From Urechis unicinctus (taxonomy: Eukaryota; Annelida; Polychaeta; Xenopneusta; Urechidae), in contig CM067346.1 of the NCBI GenBank assembly GCA_034190875.2, positions 45,312,255 to 45,376,254 of the forward strand: a stretch of DNA of 64,000 bases. Direction: 5' to 3'. Below the pieces are notes generated by a model. The model had not been told where the DNA came from and ran no database searches. It saw only the letters and a list, made by a program, of their open reading frames with translations. Both the position numbers and the translations under genes were made by a program. Each line of letters begins with the position of its first letter. Position 1 is the first letter of the stretch. Positions 21,001 to 35,207 of this stretch are shown here, piece by piece.

Positions 21001-22078
21001 GGCAATACAATAATCCGCGGCTAAGCTAAGAGAACATTCCAGCTCGTGTGAATGACTTGTGTCTGGTCACTCAATTTGGCGAAACTCGAGCCCGCCTTGA
21101 AACCATTTCCAGATATCTTACATCACTTCATTACTCAATCATCGTTCCATATTGCACTATTCAAACACGATCGAGAGGTGGCCAACAAGCTGCAGGGCTC
21201 AATGCCTCCTATGAAATTAGCTAATTCCACGTCACACCGAGTCTAGCAATAGTCTGGTTATGACGTCATCGGACGCAACCCGCCGCCACAAATGGCCGTC
21301 GTCTGCTAGGATAGCGGTTGTGACGGCGGATTGCTTAATCCGTGGTCATACCGATCTGTTGTCTCGTTTGGGTGTTCTGGCCAGTACCATTTACCAACGC
21401 TAGACCGACTACACAATCGCCTCTTGCAAATGCGGCTGACTATGTAATACAGCGTCGCTTACGTCATATCCTGTAACCGAGAACGCCAGGTGTGCCGCCC
21501 TGGAAATTGTGGGATAGATTAAAAAAAAATAAGCTGATGAATTCTAGCCACGAGAGGCAAAGTTACTACAATCATAAGCCACAAATCAACCTTTCAAACT
21601 GAAGCATAGCGCATATATCTTAACTAATCTAAATTGACATTACTTAGCTAGAAGATAAGTACAAACATATCTTGCTGACCGCGTAAACAGTGTGGTTAAA
21701 GCACCAAATAACGTCAAACCTCCTACTGTCACTTTCGTGAATTACTTTTACATTGCCACATAGGACACATCATTCATACAAATGATCTGTTCTTGGCGTG
21801 ACGTCTGTTGCGCGGAAGGATGGTGTATGACTCACTCTGAGCGCCACCAAGATGGCGCACGAAAGACCGCGGGCCCAATGCCTTCAATGACTTATTGGTA
21901 CAATAACTACGCACGGAAACGTAAGTGCATTTCCGTACCTTCGATGCTAAAACCCCATGCTAAGAAAATACTGTCCCATCGTTATGTTCCGACGAAGTGG
22001 ACGATAATTGAGCCATAATTCGTGTACGCTACATCGTTTCCACATATGAACATAAACTTTCATACATATTTTACACGG
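15064..22078. other. Gene-free stretch
   Basis: No ORF resembles a known family. The longest open frame (18564-19052, plus, 162 codons) has no recognisable domain or splice context. Poly-C runs occur at 15778-15799 and 20866-20877, a short palindrome (AGTTATCAA/TTGATAACT) at 16441-16467, and a 36-bp repeat (listed). A YY1-like AAGATGGCG lies near 21849. The stretch lies on the 3' side of the bZIP gene and could hold its distal regulatory elements, which I cannot test from one sequence. Confidence 0.5.
19052..19147. repeat. 36-bp tandem repeat, about 2.6 copies
   Basis: ACTGATTATCGAGTGTCGTC begins at 19088 and 19124, with a diverged copy from 19052. The period is 36 bp. Confidence 0.85.
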
Positions 22079-22368
22079 ATACATACATACATACATACAT
22101 ACATACATACATACATACATACATACATACATACATACATACATACATACATACATACATACATACATACATACATACATACATACATACATACATACAT
22201 ACATACATACATACATACATACATACATACATACATACATACATACATACATACATACATACATACATACATACATACATACATACATACATACATACAT
22301 ACATACATACATACATACATACATACATACATACATACATACATACATACATACATACATACATACAT
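22079..22368. repeat. (ACAT)n microsatellite, about 72 copies
   Basis: An uninterrupted tetranucleotide run of 290 bp. The Tyr/Ile/His/Thr and Met/Tyr/Val/Cys ORFs across it are artefacts of the repeat. Confidence 0.98.
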
Positions 22369-24982
<2,614 letters not shown>

Positions 24983-25421
24983 GCCTTTAGTCTCTTGAAG
25001 CGGATGTGCTATGACATTTTTGCGCCGTGGTGTAGCAAAATGTTTGGTTTACAAACAGAACACTTGTTTAGCGTCTTTTTTCAAAGGCTTCCGTTGCAGG
25101 TGAGATAGTTAAAGCAAGAAGAATTGTCCTTTCTTGGAAGTTTATTTATAGTTCTTTTGATTTTTTGGACTGCCAGGAGCGTGAGCATGACAAGATGAAA
25201 TACCGACCGTTGGCATTTTAAGGTCAAGCCCGTGTTTATTGTGACAGGTAAAGAAACATGGATGGTGTCAACACCGGAAAGGATCATTTACAGAGTCAGG
25301 CAAAATTAGACTTTGGGGTCGAGATGAACTATTGAAATACGTTTATAACGTTCAGTAGTAAGATTATGACCTGTAATAGATATAATAAAACAGAAAACCT
25401 TAGGTTCACGATTCACACAAC

Positions 25422-25427
25422 TTTATT
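25422..25427 (-). terminator. Candidate polyadenylation signal of the bZIP gene
   Basis: TTTATT on the plus strand reads AATAAA on the minus strand, about 1.2 kb beyond the bZIP stop codon. If used, the 3' UTR would include the AT/GT microsatellite at 26242-26384. Nearer alternatives were not evident, but the choice is a guess. Confidence 0.25.
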
Positions 25428-26237
25428 GCGCCAAGACAACCCTGTATGTTCCATAAGCTTTAATTAACGCATGCACATTGAAACCTTCAGCACATGCTCT
25501 CATATTTTCTACAATTCATATATATATATATATTTGCTGTACTTATCTGTGTTCGCCAACTAAGCACTCATGGCATATATATATCATTTATATATAAGTA
25601 AGTATAAGCAGTTTTTTTCCCATATAAGCGGAAAAATAGTATTTAAATGCCATGAAAATCACACTTGAATTCTAATTATATTATTACCAAAATATAGGTA
25701 GCTTTCCACCAAGCTGGACTAGTTGTAGTCTGTAAAGCGATCTCCTATTGACCTCTTGAGGAAGGCTGCTTGACTTAACTGTGTACAATATATTGAAACA
25801 AGCACCTACCGATTTAAACAACATTCAGACCATTAATAAATCTCCTCTCTATTTGTTTGACAACTTAAACACCCTGGCCTTCGAACAGAATTTGAATATA
25901 AATCTCATGAATATGTATTACTTGCTTATTACCCTTCTACTTCAGGTCTTTTAGCCTGAACATTTTAAACATTGTTCAATATCTGCAACCATGCACCACA
26001 GTCAAAAACAACATTAATGCCCACATGAAAAGAATATTGGAAATATGAGCAACAAATATTCACACTCTATTTGAAGACAATAACAAAAGACAGATTTTTT
26101 TAAACTGTTGAGATGTATGAAATAAATGATGAGTACAACGACAATGACAAAGATGATGTTGATAATGATGTAAAGCAGATACCCAAGTCTTATGATATGA
26201 CGATATTCACTCTGTAAATCGTTCAATAGTTCAACTC

Positions 26238-26384
<147 letters not shown>

Positions 26385-26614
26385 ATCAATGATACTACCG
26401 TTCGGTCTGACTAAGCACTTGTCGGTGAGGCTATGCAAGCCTCTTTAGGAAATCACCTTCCCAGCATAGCATGCTTGCATATTCGCATCAGTGATCCTCA
26501 CTATTTTTATGGAGTCGACTATTGTTGCGAATCGCCCAAAGCAGATCCATGCTAGTTTGAACACAGTCCTGGTTGGCCTGAGATGAAACTTCAAAAAAGG
26601 ACCAAAGCAAACAG

Positions 26615-27604
26615 TTATAATCTGTTATAAAGCATGTAGTGTAGTTTAGCTGTTTCGTTCTTTAAGATTGCCACTTGAGCTCGCAATTTGAGGTTTTCTT
26701 GTTCCAAATAAGCTGCCCGGAATGCAATTTCTTCCTCTTTGGCGCGTCTCGCATCGCGGGATCGCTTGGCCGCCTCGTTGTTCTTCCGACGTCTTTCCCA
26801 GTAAGCGTCGTCTTTCCGCTCATCTGATGACGATTGTGAACCATTGTCGTAATGTCCTGGACTAGCCAGATGTCTTTTAGCATTGCTAGGGCATTCAGAA
26901 TCATCCTGCATAAAAGAAAAATCGCCGATACCAGAGGACGCAGTACTCCCCGAGCTATTGATGCGCGTATCATGGCGACGTTTACGCTGGTGTAAGTACT
27001 GCGCGATGGGAGTTGATAATGTCATGGCTGCTGTTGAATCAAACATAGACGGAGAAAGGGATGGGAGACCAACAGAGGCGGAGATAGGAGACGCAGCCGG
27101 AGACATGACAGGTGCGGAGGTCGGGAGGCTGGTGTGGCCGGTGAGTCCGGTCAGAGGATACATGGCTGCGGCTACTGCAGCTGCGTTTTGACCAACGGAC
27201 GACGTCATCTGACCATACATGGACATACTTGTCATAGGTTCAAACGGATACATCTTAAAAGGCCGAAGATTTGAGGGCAGGGCAAGTGGGTTCCTCTGTG
27301 GATCTCCTCCGAGTGGAATATTACCCGACGCCGAATCGGGTGACGTTTTGAGGGATGGTAATGAACCAGTGGTAGGTTTCATCGGAGAATGTATCCCCAG
27401 GTGGCTGGGGAAGTTGTCAGGCTCCTCGACGATACTGTCGGATGAAGAAACGGAGTGGGAGCGCTCGAGGAGGACATCGGATCCGGTAATACTCGGCACC
27501 GGACTGGGGGATGATCTACGGGTACTAGCCTGGCTTGCCGGACGAGTTGGGACGGATCCGGACTTGGCGGAGAGATCCAGCGCTGTTTCAGCCAGCGCAG
27601 CCAT
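26615..27604 (-). CDS. bZIP transcription factor of the PAR/CES-2/giant group
   Basis: One coding exon of 329 residues. The bZIP domain is at the very C-terminus (about 266-329): a basic region with the NEAAKRSR signature (N-x-A-A-x-x-S-R) and the RDARR box typical of PAR-group proteins. A zipper follows, with leucines in heptads from 300 (L300, L307, L314, L321). The first 260 residues are low-complexity, rich in Ser, Pro, Ala and Met, as in activation or repression regions. The proline/acidic PAR domain proper is not seen, so this looks like the CES-2/giant/E4BP4-like branch rather than a vertebrate HLF/TEF/DBP orthologue. The ATG at 27604 is preceded by a splice acceptor (TTTGATTTCAG) 20 bp upstream, so the 5' UTR is split by an intron. 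It should act in the nucleus as a dimer on TTAYGTAA-type sites, as known for the family. Confidence 0.93.
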   Translation of the reverse strand: MAALAETALDLSAKSGSVPTRPASQASTRRSSPSPVPSITGSDVLLERSHSVSSSDSIVEEPDNFPSHLGIHSPMKPTTGSLPSLKTSPDSASGNIPLGGDPQRNPLALPSNLRPFKMYPFEPMTSMSMYGQMTSSVGQNAAAVAAAMYPLTGLTGHTSLPTSAPVMSPAASPISASVGLPSLSPSMFDSTAAMTLSTPIAQYLHQRKRRHDTRINSSGSTASSGIGDFSFMQDDSECPSNAKRHLASPGHYDNGSQSSSDERKDDAYWERRRKNNEAAKRSRDARRAKEEEIAFRAAYLEQENLKLRAQVAILKNETAKLHYMLYNRL

Positions 27605-28110
27605 GATTAATCAAGAGCAATCACCTGAAATCAAATCCCATGGGTTAGTAATTGCGGTTTATTTCTCGTGAGCTATAGCAGTACTCCACTGCACGTGATG
27701 TTTGTTAAGATGGGGGAACAGCGACTTGGGAGTAGCACCGAAACAACCCGAGTACACCACTTCCTCCTTCCCAATAAATAAGCTGGCACTTAAACGCAAT
27801 CACGGAAATATACAATTGATATATAAACCAATACTCACTTTCAACAATGTGAATTCAACAGACTATCAGTCTGGATCCAACAGACTTGTTTTGGATCGTA
27901 TCGAGCGTAGCGTTGATTTCCCGTCGTTGTTTCGTGTTCGCAGCAACCTCTTGGCTGTGTACCTCGGCAGCGAGCGTGGAAACAGCAACACCATTGACGG
28001 CCAACACTGAACTGACACTGACCCCGCTCCACTGGTCAACGAAACCCGCCAGCGTGACGTCACACTCACGTCTAAGCCCATCCCCCAGCCCGTACCAACC
28101 GAACTGGACC
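27605..28110 (-). other. 5' leader of the bZIP gene: UTR, intron and non-coding exon
   Basis: On the minus strand a good donor (GAAA|GTGAGTAT, gt at 27838-27837) pairs with the acceptor ending at 27625. This gives an intron of about 213 bp, with exon 2 starting at 27624. The upstream exon (27839 to roughly 28110) is non-coding under this model. An open frame of 96 codons (27855-28145) crosses it but does not resemble any family. Confidence 0.6.
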
Positions 28111-28208
28111 ATACCGCGCATGCGCACTACGCTCTGATTGGACAATAGCGGTTTCGCGGCATTGCTGCTTCAGGGAGAGGAAGAGAAATGCGAGTGTTGC
28201 GTAATTGG
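28055..28208 (-). promoter_or_regulatory. Promoter of the bZIP gene
   Basis: Going upstream on the minus strand: a CRE (TGACGTCA, 28055-28062), a palindromic NRF1 site (GCGCATGCGC, 28116-28125) and a CCAAT box (28137-28141). Next is GTTGCGTAAT (28196-28205), a perfect match to the C/EBP consensus RTTGCGYAAY and close to the PAR-bZIP site, then a second CCAAT (28204-28208). No TATA box is seen. The layout fits a TATA-less promoter starting near 28100. The GTTGCGTAAT site could allow autoregulation (inference). Confidence 0.6.
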
Positions 28209-28883
28209 TTCACTTCGGGTCAGTAAAGGTCAGATACCATGATTTTTTTTTTACACTTGCCATCCGATCGCCCCCCCCCCCCCCCTTACCCCCACCACCA
28301 CCGCCACCCCGCAGCTTAAACGGTCAGACTGGTTGAACCACTTGCGTTGATAAACTGCCGCCTGTTTGAAGTTATAACTGTTATCTAATCAGCGACCCTG
28401 GAGAAATTTAGATCCGCTTCTTGCTTCAATTTATTTGTTGTTACTTTCAGAGATCGATAAAATGACTGCAGGTTGATTTACCAATAATACACCTGTTCTT
28501 TGGAAGGGAATAAAAACGAGCATTATTACCTAACGCTATGTCAGCATCATGCATTCGGTTACCTAAGAAACACTGCTGGATGTTGCACAGGTTACAGCAG
28601 AAAATGCCTAAGTATTTAGCGAACTAGGGGTATTATTGGAAACTGATAATGTAGCTGTAATGAGGGCTTGCCGGGGAATTAAATGGCTCAAGGTGTAAGG
28701 GACCAACGCTAACAACATGGCAGGTTGGGGTGATACCAAATTGATCGTTAGGTTGTACGTTTTGATGCTGGAATGTGATGTATTATATGGTATCTGCCAC
28801 CCAACATGAGATCAGAGCGAGTTGGGTGATATCATTTATCACATTGTCATCACAAATTTCACATATGGGATAAAAAAGGTGAT
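28209..28883. other. Intergenic stretch with no gene seen
   Basis: It contains a poly-C/ACC-rich run at 28270-28312 and nothing else recognisable. Confidence 0.5.
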
Positions 28884-29180
28884 GATGTATGTATGTATGT
28901 ATGTATGTATGTATGTATGTATGTATGTATGTATGTATGTATGTATGTATGTATGTATGTATGTATGTATGTATGTATGTATGTATGTATGTATGTATGT
29001 ATGTATGTATGTATGTATGTATGTATGTATGTATGTATGTATGTATGTATGTATGTATGTATGTATGTATGTATGTATGTATGTATGTATGTATGTATGT
29101 ATGTATGTATGTATGTATGTATGTATGTATGTATGTATGTATGTATGTATGTATGTATGTATGTATGTATGTATGTGTGT

Positions 29181-29218
<38 letters not shown>

Positions 29219-29558
29219 TTATGAATGAATGTATGTATGTATGTATGTATGTTTGTATGTATGTATGTATGTATTTATGAATGAATGTATGTATGTTATG
29301 TTTGTTTGTATGAATGTATGTATGTATGTATGTATGTATGTATGTATGTCTGTATGTATGTATGTATGTATGTATGTATGTATGTATGTATGTATGTATG
29401 TATGTATGTATGTATGTATGTATGTATGTATGTATGTATGTATGTATGTATGTATGTATGTATGTATGTATGTATGTATGTGTGCATGTTTGTATGCATG
29501 TTTGTATGTATGTATGTAAGTATGTATGAATATAAGTATGTATGAATATATGTATGCA
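28884..29558. repeat. (ATGT)n microsatellite with (GT)n core and degenerate second half
   Basis: About 290 bp of perfect ATGT is followed by a GT run (29176-29204). A second ATGT block follows, with GAATGA and GTTTGT interruptions to about 29558. Long Met/Tyr/Val/Cys and Thr/Tyr/Ile/His ORFs here are artefacts. Confidence 0.97.
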
Positions 29559-29675
29559 CAATGCATGTACCTTTTAACATGTATGTAAATGTGTATTAAC
29601 GATTGTTCATAACACAGTTTTATAGGTCATTTGTAACTTTATAAACATTTCCATTGTCGGTAACAGACGCCCGAT

Positions 29676-29905
29676 CAATTAATCAATCAATCGATCAAAC
29701 GATTATTCACCCAATAAATCCATCAATCATTCACCCAATCAACCAATCATCCACTCAATCAATCAATCAATCAATCATGCACCCAATCAATCAATCATCC
29801 ACCCATTCAATCAATCTGCAAATCAATCATCAATCCATCGATAATCATATCCATTAATCATCAATCAAACCTAACATTAATCATTCAATCCAGCAATCAC
29901 TTCCA
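29676..29905. repeat. Imperfect (AATC)n repeat
   Basis: AATCAATC words with CACCC and CATCC interruptions. The Ile/Asn/Gln/Ser-rich ORF across it is a by-product. Confidence 0.9.
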
Positions 29906-29927
29906 ATCGAGTAGAAACTCGACCACG

Positions 29928-31227
29928 CCGTGCTATTGTCACATTTCTGCGTTTGAACATTTTATGATGTTCGCTTTGACCTTATGAAACACGTTTGGAC
30001 CACCCGTTCGAACAAGCATGACGAGCCATTATATTCATCGGTTGAGGTGGCTCAACTCAGTTGACCCTGAAGCACCTGGCATATCGGCCCAGGTAACCTA
30101 TTGCGTTTATTACCTCACCTGTCGCCTCGAACCTAGGGATGTGAAACAACAAGTCTCTCAGTGTTGAGTTTCTATCGCCTTTTAAAGATAGTGTTGTTAT
30201 GTTATGTAGGTGCCATCTACGATACCCTTAATATTGCCATTACAGTTGCCGCCGCGAACAACATAACTCAGAAAATGTCGCCGCGACTATGACTGATACA
30301 TTGACAGCGATTCATTCATTAATTAATTCATTCATTCATTCATTAACACATTTGCCCGTTCGCTTACTTGCTTACGCGCGCACACATGGACTCACTCACT
30401 CACTCACTCACTCACTCACTCACTCACTCACTCACTCACTCACTCACTCACTCACTCACTCACTCACTCACTCACTCACTCACTCACTCACTCATTCACT
30501 CACTCTAATGGGAATGATTAAGCCAATAATAGCTTGATGTCATTACTTCATTTGGTCCTTATTGTTTACAATCATTGCTTTGGCGTTTAACTTGCCTACA
30601 GATTAACATCCACCTTGATTTGGTTGTCGGTCACATGCTTATTGTCGTCCCATTATGGTCATATATAGAGATCTAAAAACGTAACTGAGAGATTCCTCAA
30701 AACCATTGACTGTGATTTTTCAAGGGACGTTAAATCAACCTAATATAGTACGTTATATAGCAACTAAACTAACCAAGCTGTTCCTCTGGCAGAGAATTGA
30801 GTGAAATTAATAGAATTTTCTTATCAAGCCATTCGCCTCGTCTGTCATAATATTCAATTAGCACAATCAGGCTGTTTTCAAGGCGTCAATATCGACAAAT
30901 TATCGATCGATTTATTTTCCCTAGTACTAAGATTCCTGGTGGATATGACAAGTGTTATGAAACCAATCATTTTCGATCATTTAATTCATCCCAATCATTT
31001 CCAAACAACAATCATCATCATTGATCATGCAATCAATCATCAATCGTCATGCACCACAATCGATTATCATCATCATCATTGTTGTTCCATCGTCAATCAC
31101 TCAATCATCGTTATCATCATCAATCATTGTTGTCAACCATCATATCACATCAATAATCATCACCAATCGTTTTGTAGTGTCATGTTACATTTTTTCAATA
31201 TCCACCAATCGCTTTTCAACACTCCAA
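29928..31227. repeat. Direct duplication of about 1.3 kb, copy 1
   Basis: Copy 1 runs from GAAACTCGACCACGCC through the (TCAC)n array to TGTCATGTTACATTTTTTC. It matches the segment that follows it almost base for base over about 1 kb, with small indels. The last 270 bp is more diverged and richer in AATC/ATC words. No coding content. Confidence 0.93.
30389..30507. repeat. (TCAC)n microsatellite in duplication copy 1
   Basis: About 29 TCAC units. The Leu-Thr-His-Ser ORF across it is an artefact of the repeat. Confidence 0.97.
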
Positions 31228-31235
31228 TCGTCCCG

Positions 31236-32452
31236 AAACTCGACCACGCCCTTGCTATTGTCACATTTCTGCGTTTGAACATTTTATGATGTTCGCTTTG
31301 ACCTTATGAAAACACGTTTGGACCACCCGTTCGAATTGTGACGAGCCATTATATTCATCGGTTGAGGTGGCTCAACTCAGTTGATAAAGCACCTGGCATA
31401 TCGGCCCAGGTAACCTATTGCGTTTATTACCTCACCTGTCGCCTCGAACCTAGGGATGTGAAACAACAAGTCTCTCAGTGTTGAGTTTCTATCGCCTTTT
31501 AAAGATAGTGTTTATCTATGAACATTCCAGGTTGCCATCGTTAACATAACTACAGAAAATGTCGCCGCGACTATGACTGATACATTGACAGCGATTCATT
31601 CATTAATTAATTCATTCATTCATTCATTAACACATTTGCCCGTTCGCTTACTTGCTTACGCGCGCACACATGGACTCACTCACTCACTCACTCACTCACT
31701 CACTCACTCACTCACTCACTCACTCACTCACTCACTCACTCACGACTCACTGCTCTCACTCACTTTGTCACTCACTCTAATGGGAATGATTAAGCCAATA
31801 ATAGCTTGATGTCATTACTTCATTTGGTCCTTATTGTTTACAATCATTGCTTTGGCGTTTAACTTGCCTACAGATTAACATCCACCTTGATTTGGTTGTC
31901 GGTCACATGCTTATTGTCGTCCCATTATGGTCATATATAGAGATCTAAAAACGTAACTGAGAGATTCCTCAAAACCCATTGACTGTGATTTTTCAAGGGA
32001 CGTTAAATTAACCTAATATAGTACGTTATATAAGCAACTAAACTAACCAAGCTGTGAAATTGGCAGAGAATGAGTGAAATTAATAGAATTTTCTTATCAA
32101 GCCATTCGCCTCGTCTGCATAATTATTCCAATTAGCACAATCAGGCTGTTTTCAAGGCGTCAATATCGACAAATTATCGACGATTTAATGTCCCTAGTAC
32201 TAAGAAAGGTTAACTGGTGGATATGACAAGTTGATATGAAACGTTTTGACATACATTTTTACAACGACATCATCATCATTGACAGCAGTATCATCGTCAC
32301 CACCATCATTATCATCATCATCATTGTTGTCACCATTTAATCACCTCTATCATCGTTATCGTTGTAGTAACCATCATTCGCTAAATATTACCAAGTATTT
32401 TTGAAGTTGTCATGTTACTTTTTTCAACACGCCAAGTGAAAACGCTTTAAAA
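31236..32452. repeat. Direct duplication of about 1.3 kb, copy 2
   Basis: The second copy lies immediately downstream, offset by 1311 bp at the left end and 1276 bp at the right. It includes its own TCAC array and ends at GTCATGTTACTTTTTTCAAC. The near-identity implies a recent duplication or a collapsed or duplicated haplotype in the assembly. Confidence 0.93.
31674..31778. repeat. (TCAC)n microsatellite in duplication copy 2
   Basis: Shorter than in copy 1 and interrupted near its right end (GACTCACTGCTC and TTTGTC). Confidence 0.95.
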
Positions 32453-32963
32453 CAGAAAAGGGTCCGCTGCCTTTATAATTCTTACCTTAACCATTAATTC
32501 GAAGCCTTTATTGATATATGCGGTTTATAAATGATAACGATGGTAATGAAAATTGTGTTATTGATGATGATGTTGACCGATGATAATAGTTACGATGATG
32601 GAGATGGCGATGTTGTTGGTAATGCTAAGGATGACGCCCATGGTGCTCGGTGCGCTGGCTACTTCGTTTGACGACGATATTGCTTCTAGAGAGAGAGCAC
32701 GACAATAATCGACAGTGGAGTAGCGAATGTTCCCGGAACACCAATCAGGAATCTGAGAGGTACATTCACCACTTACCAACAATAGCTCTAGATCCTCCAC
32801 CTCTCTCTTCATTGACGACAAGCTGCGCTAATTACTTTGTCGACAGCAAGAAGCAGTAAGAAATATTGTGGGTGTGTTGGTCGATGTGCATGTGGTGGTC
32901 GATATACTTGGTGTTTAAAGAGGAATTTGATTACCAGTTCACGCCTATGGCCAGAGATTATGG

Positions 32964-33622
32964 AGGCTGCATGAGTCTGGTGGGTACTGCATGAGTCTGG
33001 TGGGTGCTGCATGAGTCTTGTAGGGGCTGCATGAGTCTGGTGGGTACTGCATGAGTCTGGTGGGTACTGCATGAGTCTGGTGGGTACTACATGAGTCTTG
33101 CGTGTACTGCATGAGTCTGGTGGGTGCTGCATGAGTCTGGTGGGTGCTGCATGAGTCTGGTGGGTACAGCATGAGTCTGGTGGGTACTACATGGGTCTGG
33201 TGGGTACTGCATGAGTCTGGTGGGTGCTGCATGAGTCTGGTGGGTACTGCATGAGTCTGGTGGGTACTGCACGAGTATGGTGGGTACTACATAAGTCTGA
33301 TAGGTGCTGCATGAGTCTGATAGGTGCTGCATAAGTCTGGTGGGTACTACATGAGTCTGGTGGGTGCTGCATGAGTCTGGTGGGTGCTGCATGAGTCTGG
33401 TGGGTACTGCATGAGTCTGGTGGGTGCTGCATAAATCTGATAGGTGCTGCATAAGTCTGGTGGGTACTGCTTGAGTCTGGTGGGTACCGCATGAGTCTGG
33501 CGTGTACTGCATAAGTCTGGCGTGTACTGCATGAGTCTGGTGGGTACTGCATGAATCTGGTGGGTACTGCATGAATCTAGTGGGTATGCATGAGTTCAGC
33601 AGGTACTGCACGAGTCTGGCGT
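32964..33622. repeat. 20-bp minisatellite, about 33 copies
   Basis: The unit is CTGCATGAGTCTGGTGGGTA with single-base variants, head to tail. Because 3 x 20 = 60, all three minus-strand frames stay open with a 20-residue periodic product (THQTHAVPTRLM and similar). These frames are by-products. Confidence 0.98.
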
Positions 33623-33821
33623 GCGCGGTCAATTCTATGCAATGCTTAGACCTACTGACTTTATCTCGATTCGTTTTCACCCTCTTTCTATTTTCTTCTA
33701 TGACCTTCCTGTATTATTCTCCATCTCCCTCAGAACCTTCTTCTGTGACATCAAAATTAAATCCTATTTGTAGTATCTCTGCGACGTATCAGTGTCTATC
33801 CCTTTAACTTCAACCGTTTCT

Positions 33822-34256
33822 CCTTGTGACCCACCCACCCCCCACCTACCGATCCCATCCACGCCCAAACCCCAGCCCACCATCCCATCTACGCCCCCAA
33901 CCCTAGCCCACCATCCCATCCACGCCCAAACCCCAGCCTACCATCCCATCTACGCCCCAGCCAACCATCCACGCCCCAACCCCAGCCGACAATCCCATCC
34001 ACGCCCCACCCCCAGCAGACAATCCTATCCACGCCCCAGCCCCAGCCCACCACCCACGCCCCAACCCCAGCCGACAATCCCATCCACGCCCCAGCCCCAG
34101 CCGACAATCCTATCCACGCCCCAGCCCCAGCCCACCACCCACGCCCCAACCCCAGCCGACAATCCCATCCACGCCCCAGCCCCAGCCGACAGTCCCATCC
34201 ACGCCCCAGCCCCAGCCCACCATCCACGCTCCAACCCCAGCCCATCATCTACTTAG
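33822..34256. repeat. C-rich minisatellite, unit 25-33 bp
   Basis: Units such as CACGCCCCAACCCCAGCCGA plus CAATCCCATC alternate with shorter CCCACCAC-ending units. Pro-rich (plus) and Trp/Gly-rich (minus) ORFs are by-products. The minus strand has many G-runs and could form quadruplexes. Confidence 0.95.
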
Positions 34257-35207
34257 TCACCTGTTTAAACCTTCCTAACCTGATAACCCAAATATTGATT
34301 CAAATAGATGAACCCAATTGACCAACCTTTGAATCACATATCAATACATTATTGAGAGCTATTATTCGCTTGATAAATAACTGATCACTATGCAGACAAT
34401 AATTAAGATCTTTACTTAAGGTGATGCGGTGCCCATGTTGAGCAGATACTCGGCTACCACCTTATATAAGGCTATTTGACTCCCTAAGCCTTGGAAGGAT
34501 TGCACAACTTAGCGCGATGCCTTGTGATATGCTGGGACTATTGAGGTCAGATCGGGTCTAACACCCGCCTTCATTCGATACCCATCTGAGCCGGATCGAA
34601 CGGCATGAGGATAATGTTGATTGTGAGCGATAATAGACGAAGTTAAGATATAATGGAAATTTTGGGTCATTCCAGGGTTTGGGGATCGATTGCTGCATAA
34701 AGGGTGAATGCTATGTTCTGTAAGCCTTCTCAATGGGGATGGGACTTTCAACAAACCCCGCATTTACTCACCCCGACTCCTCTTTTGGGCTACAGCATAG
34801 ATTACTCGTGGGATCAGATTAGGAATTACTTGGCGATGAATGTGGGGAAATAGACTCAGTCGATTGCTGAACGCAAGGTTGGCTCCTGGGAAAGGAATCC
34901 CTAGCTATCATGGGCGATAGACGAGATAGGTCGTACGTAGCCCATAGACTCATGCATGGTTCCCTTGGGTGTGTGTGAAAATGAATCAATCACTTGGCTA
35001 TCGTCTTGTCGGTGGAATGACCTGGGAGCTATGGTATTTGACCGCTGGTCAGTGGTCATTTTTGATGGGACTGCGGCAGTCTCTCGGGGTCTGTGGGGTG
35101 AGGGGGGGGGGGGTTCATGGATGCAATTGACTTAGAAATAGTCGGATTTGGCGTATTTTAAAGAGTAGAAGTTGTAACAAAGTAAATGTCAAGGACGTGG
35201 TCCACTT
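34257..35207. other. No gene seen
   Basis: Apparently unique sequence with a G-run at 35101-35113. No coding or repeat structure is recognised. Confidence 0.5.

Noticed and set aside
26883-27671. Plus-strand ORFs of 102 and 150 codons opposite the bZIP gene
   Set aside because: Antisense shadows of a well-supported coding exon.
32809-33680. Minus-strand ORFs of up to 197 codons rich in Thr-His-Gln-Pro
   Set aside because: The 20-bp minisatellite keeps all frames open; no start context, splice site or domain.
33792-34256. Pro-rich (plus) and Gly/Trp-rich (minus) ORFs
   Set aside because: By-products of the C-rich minisatellite.
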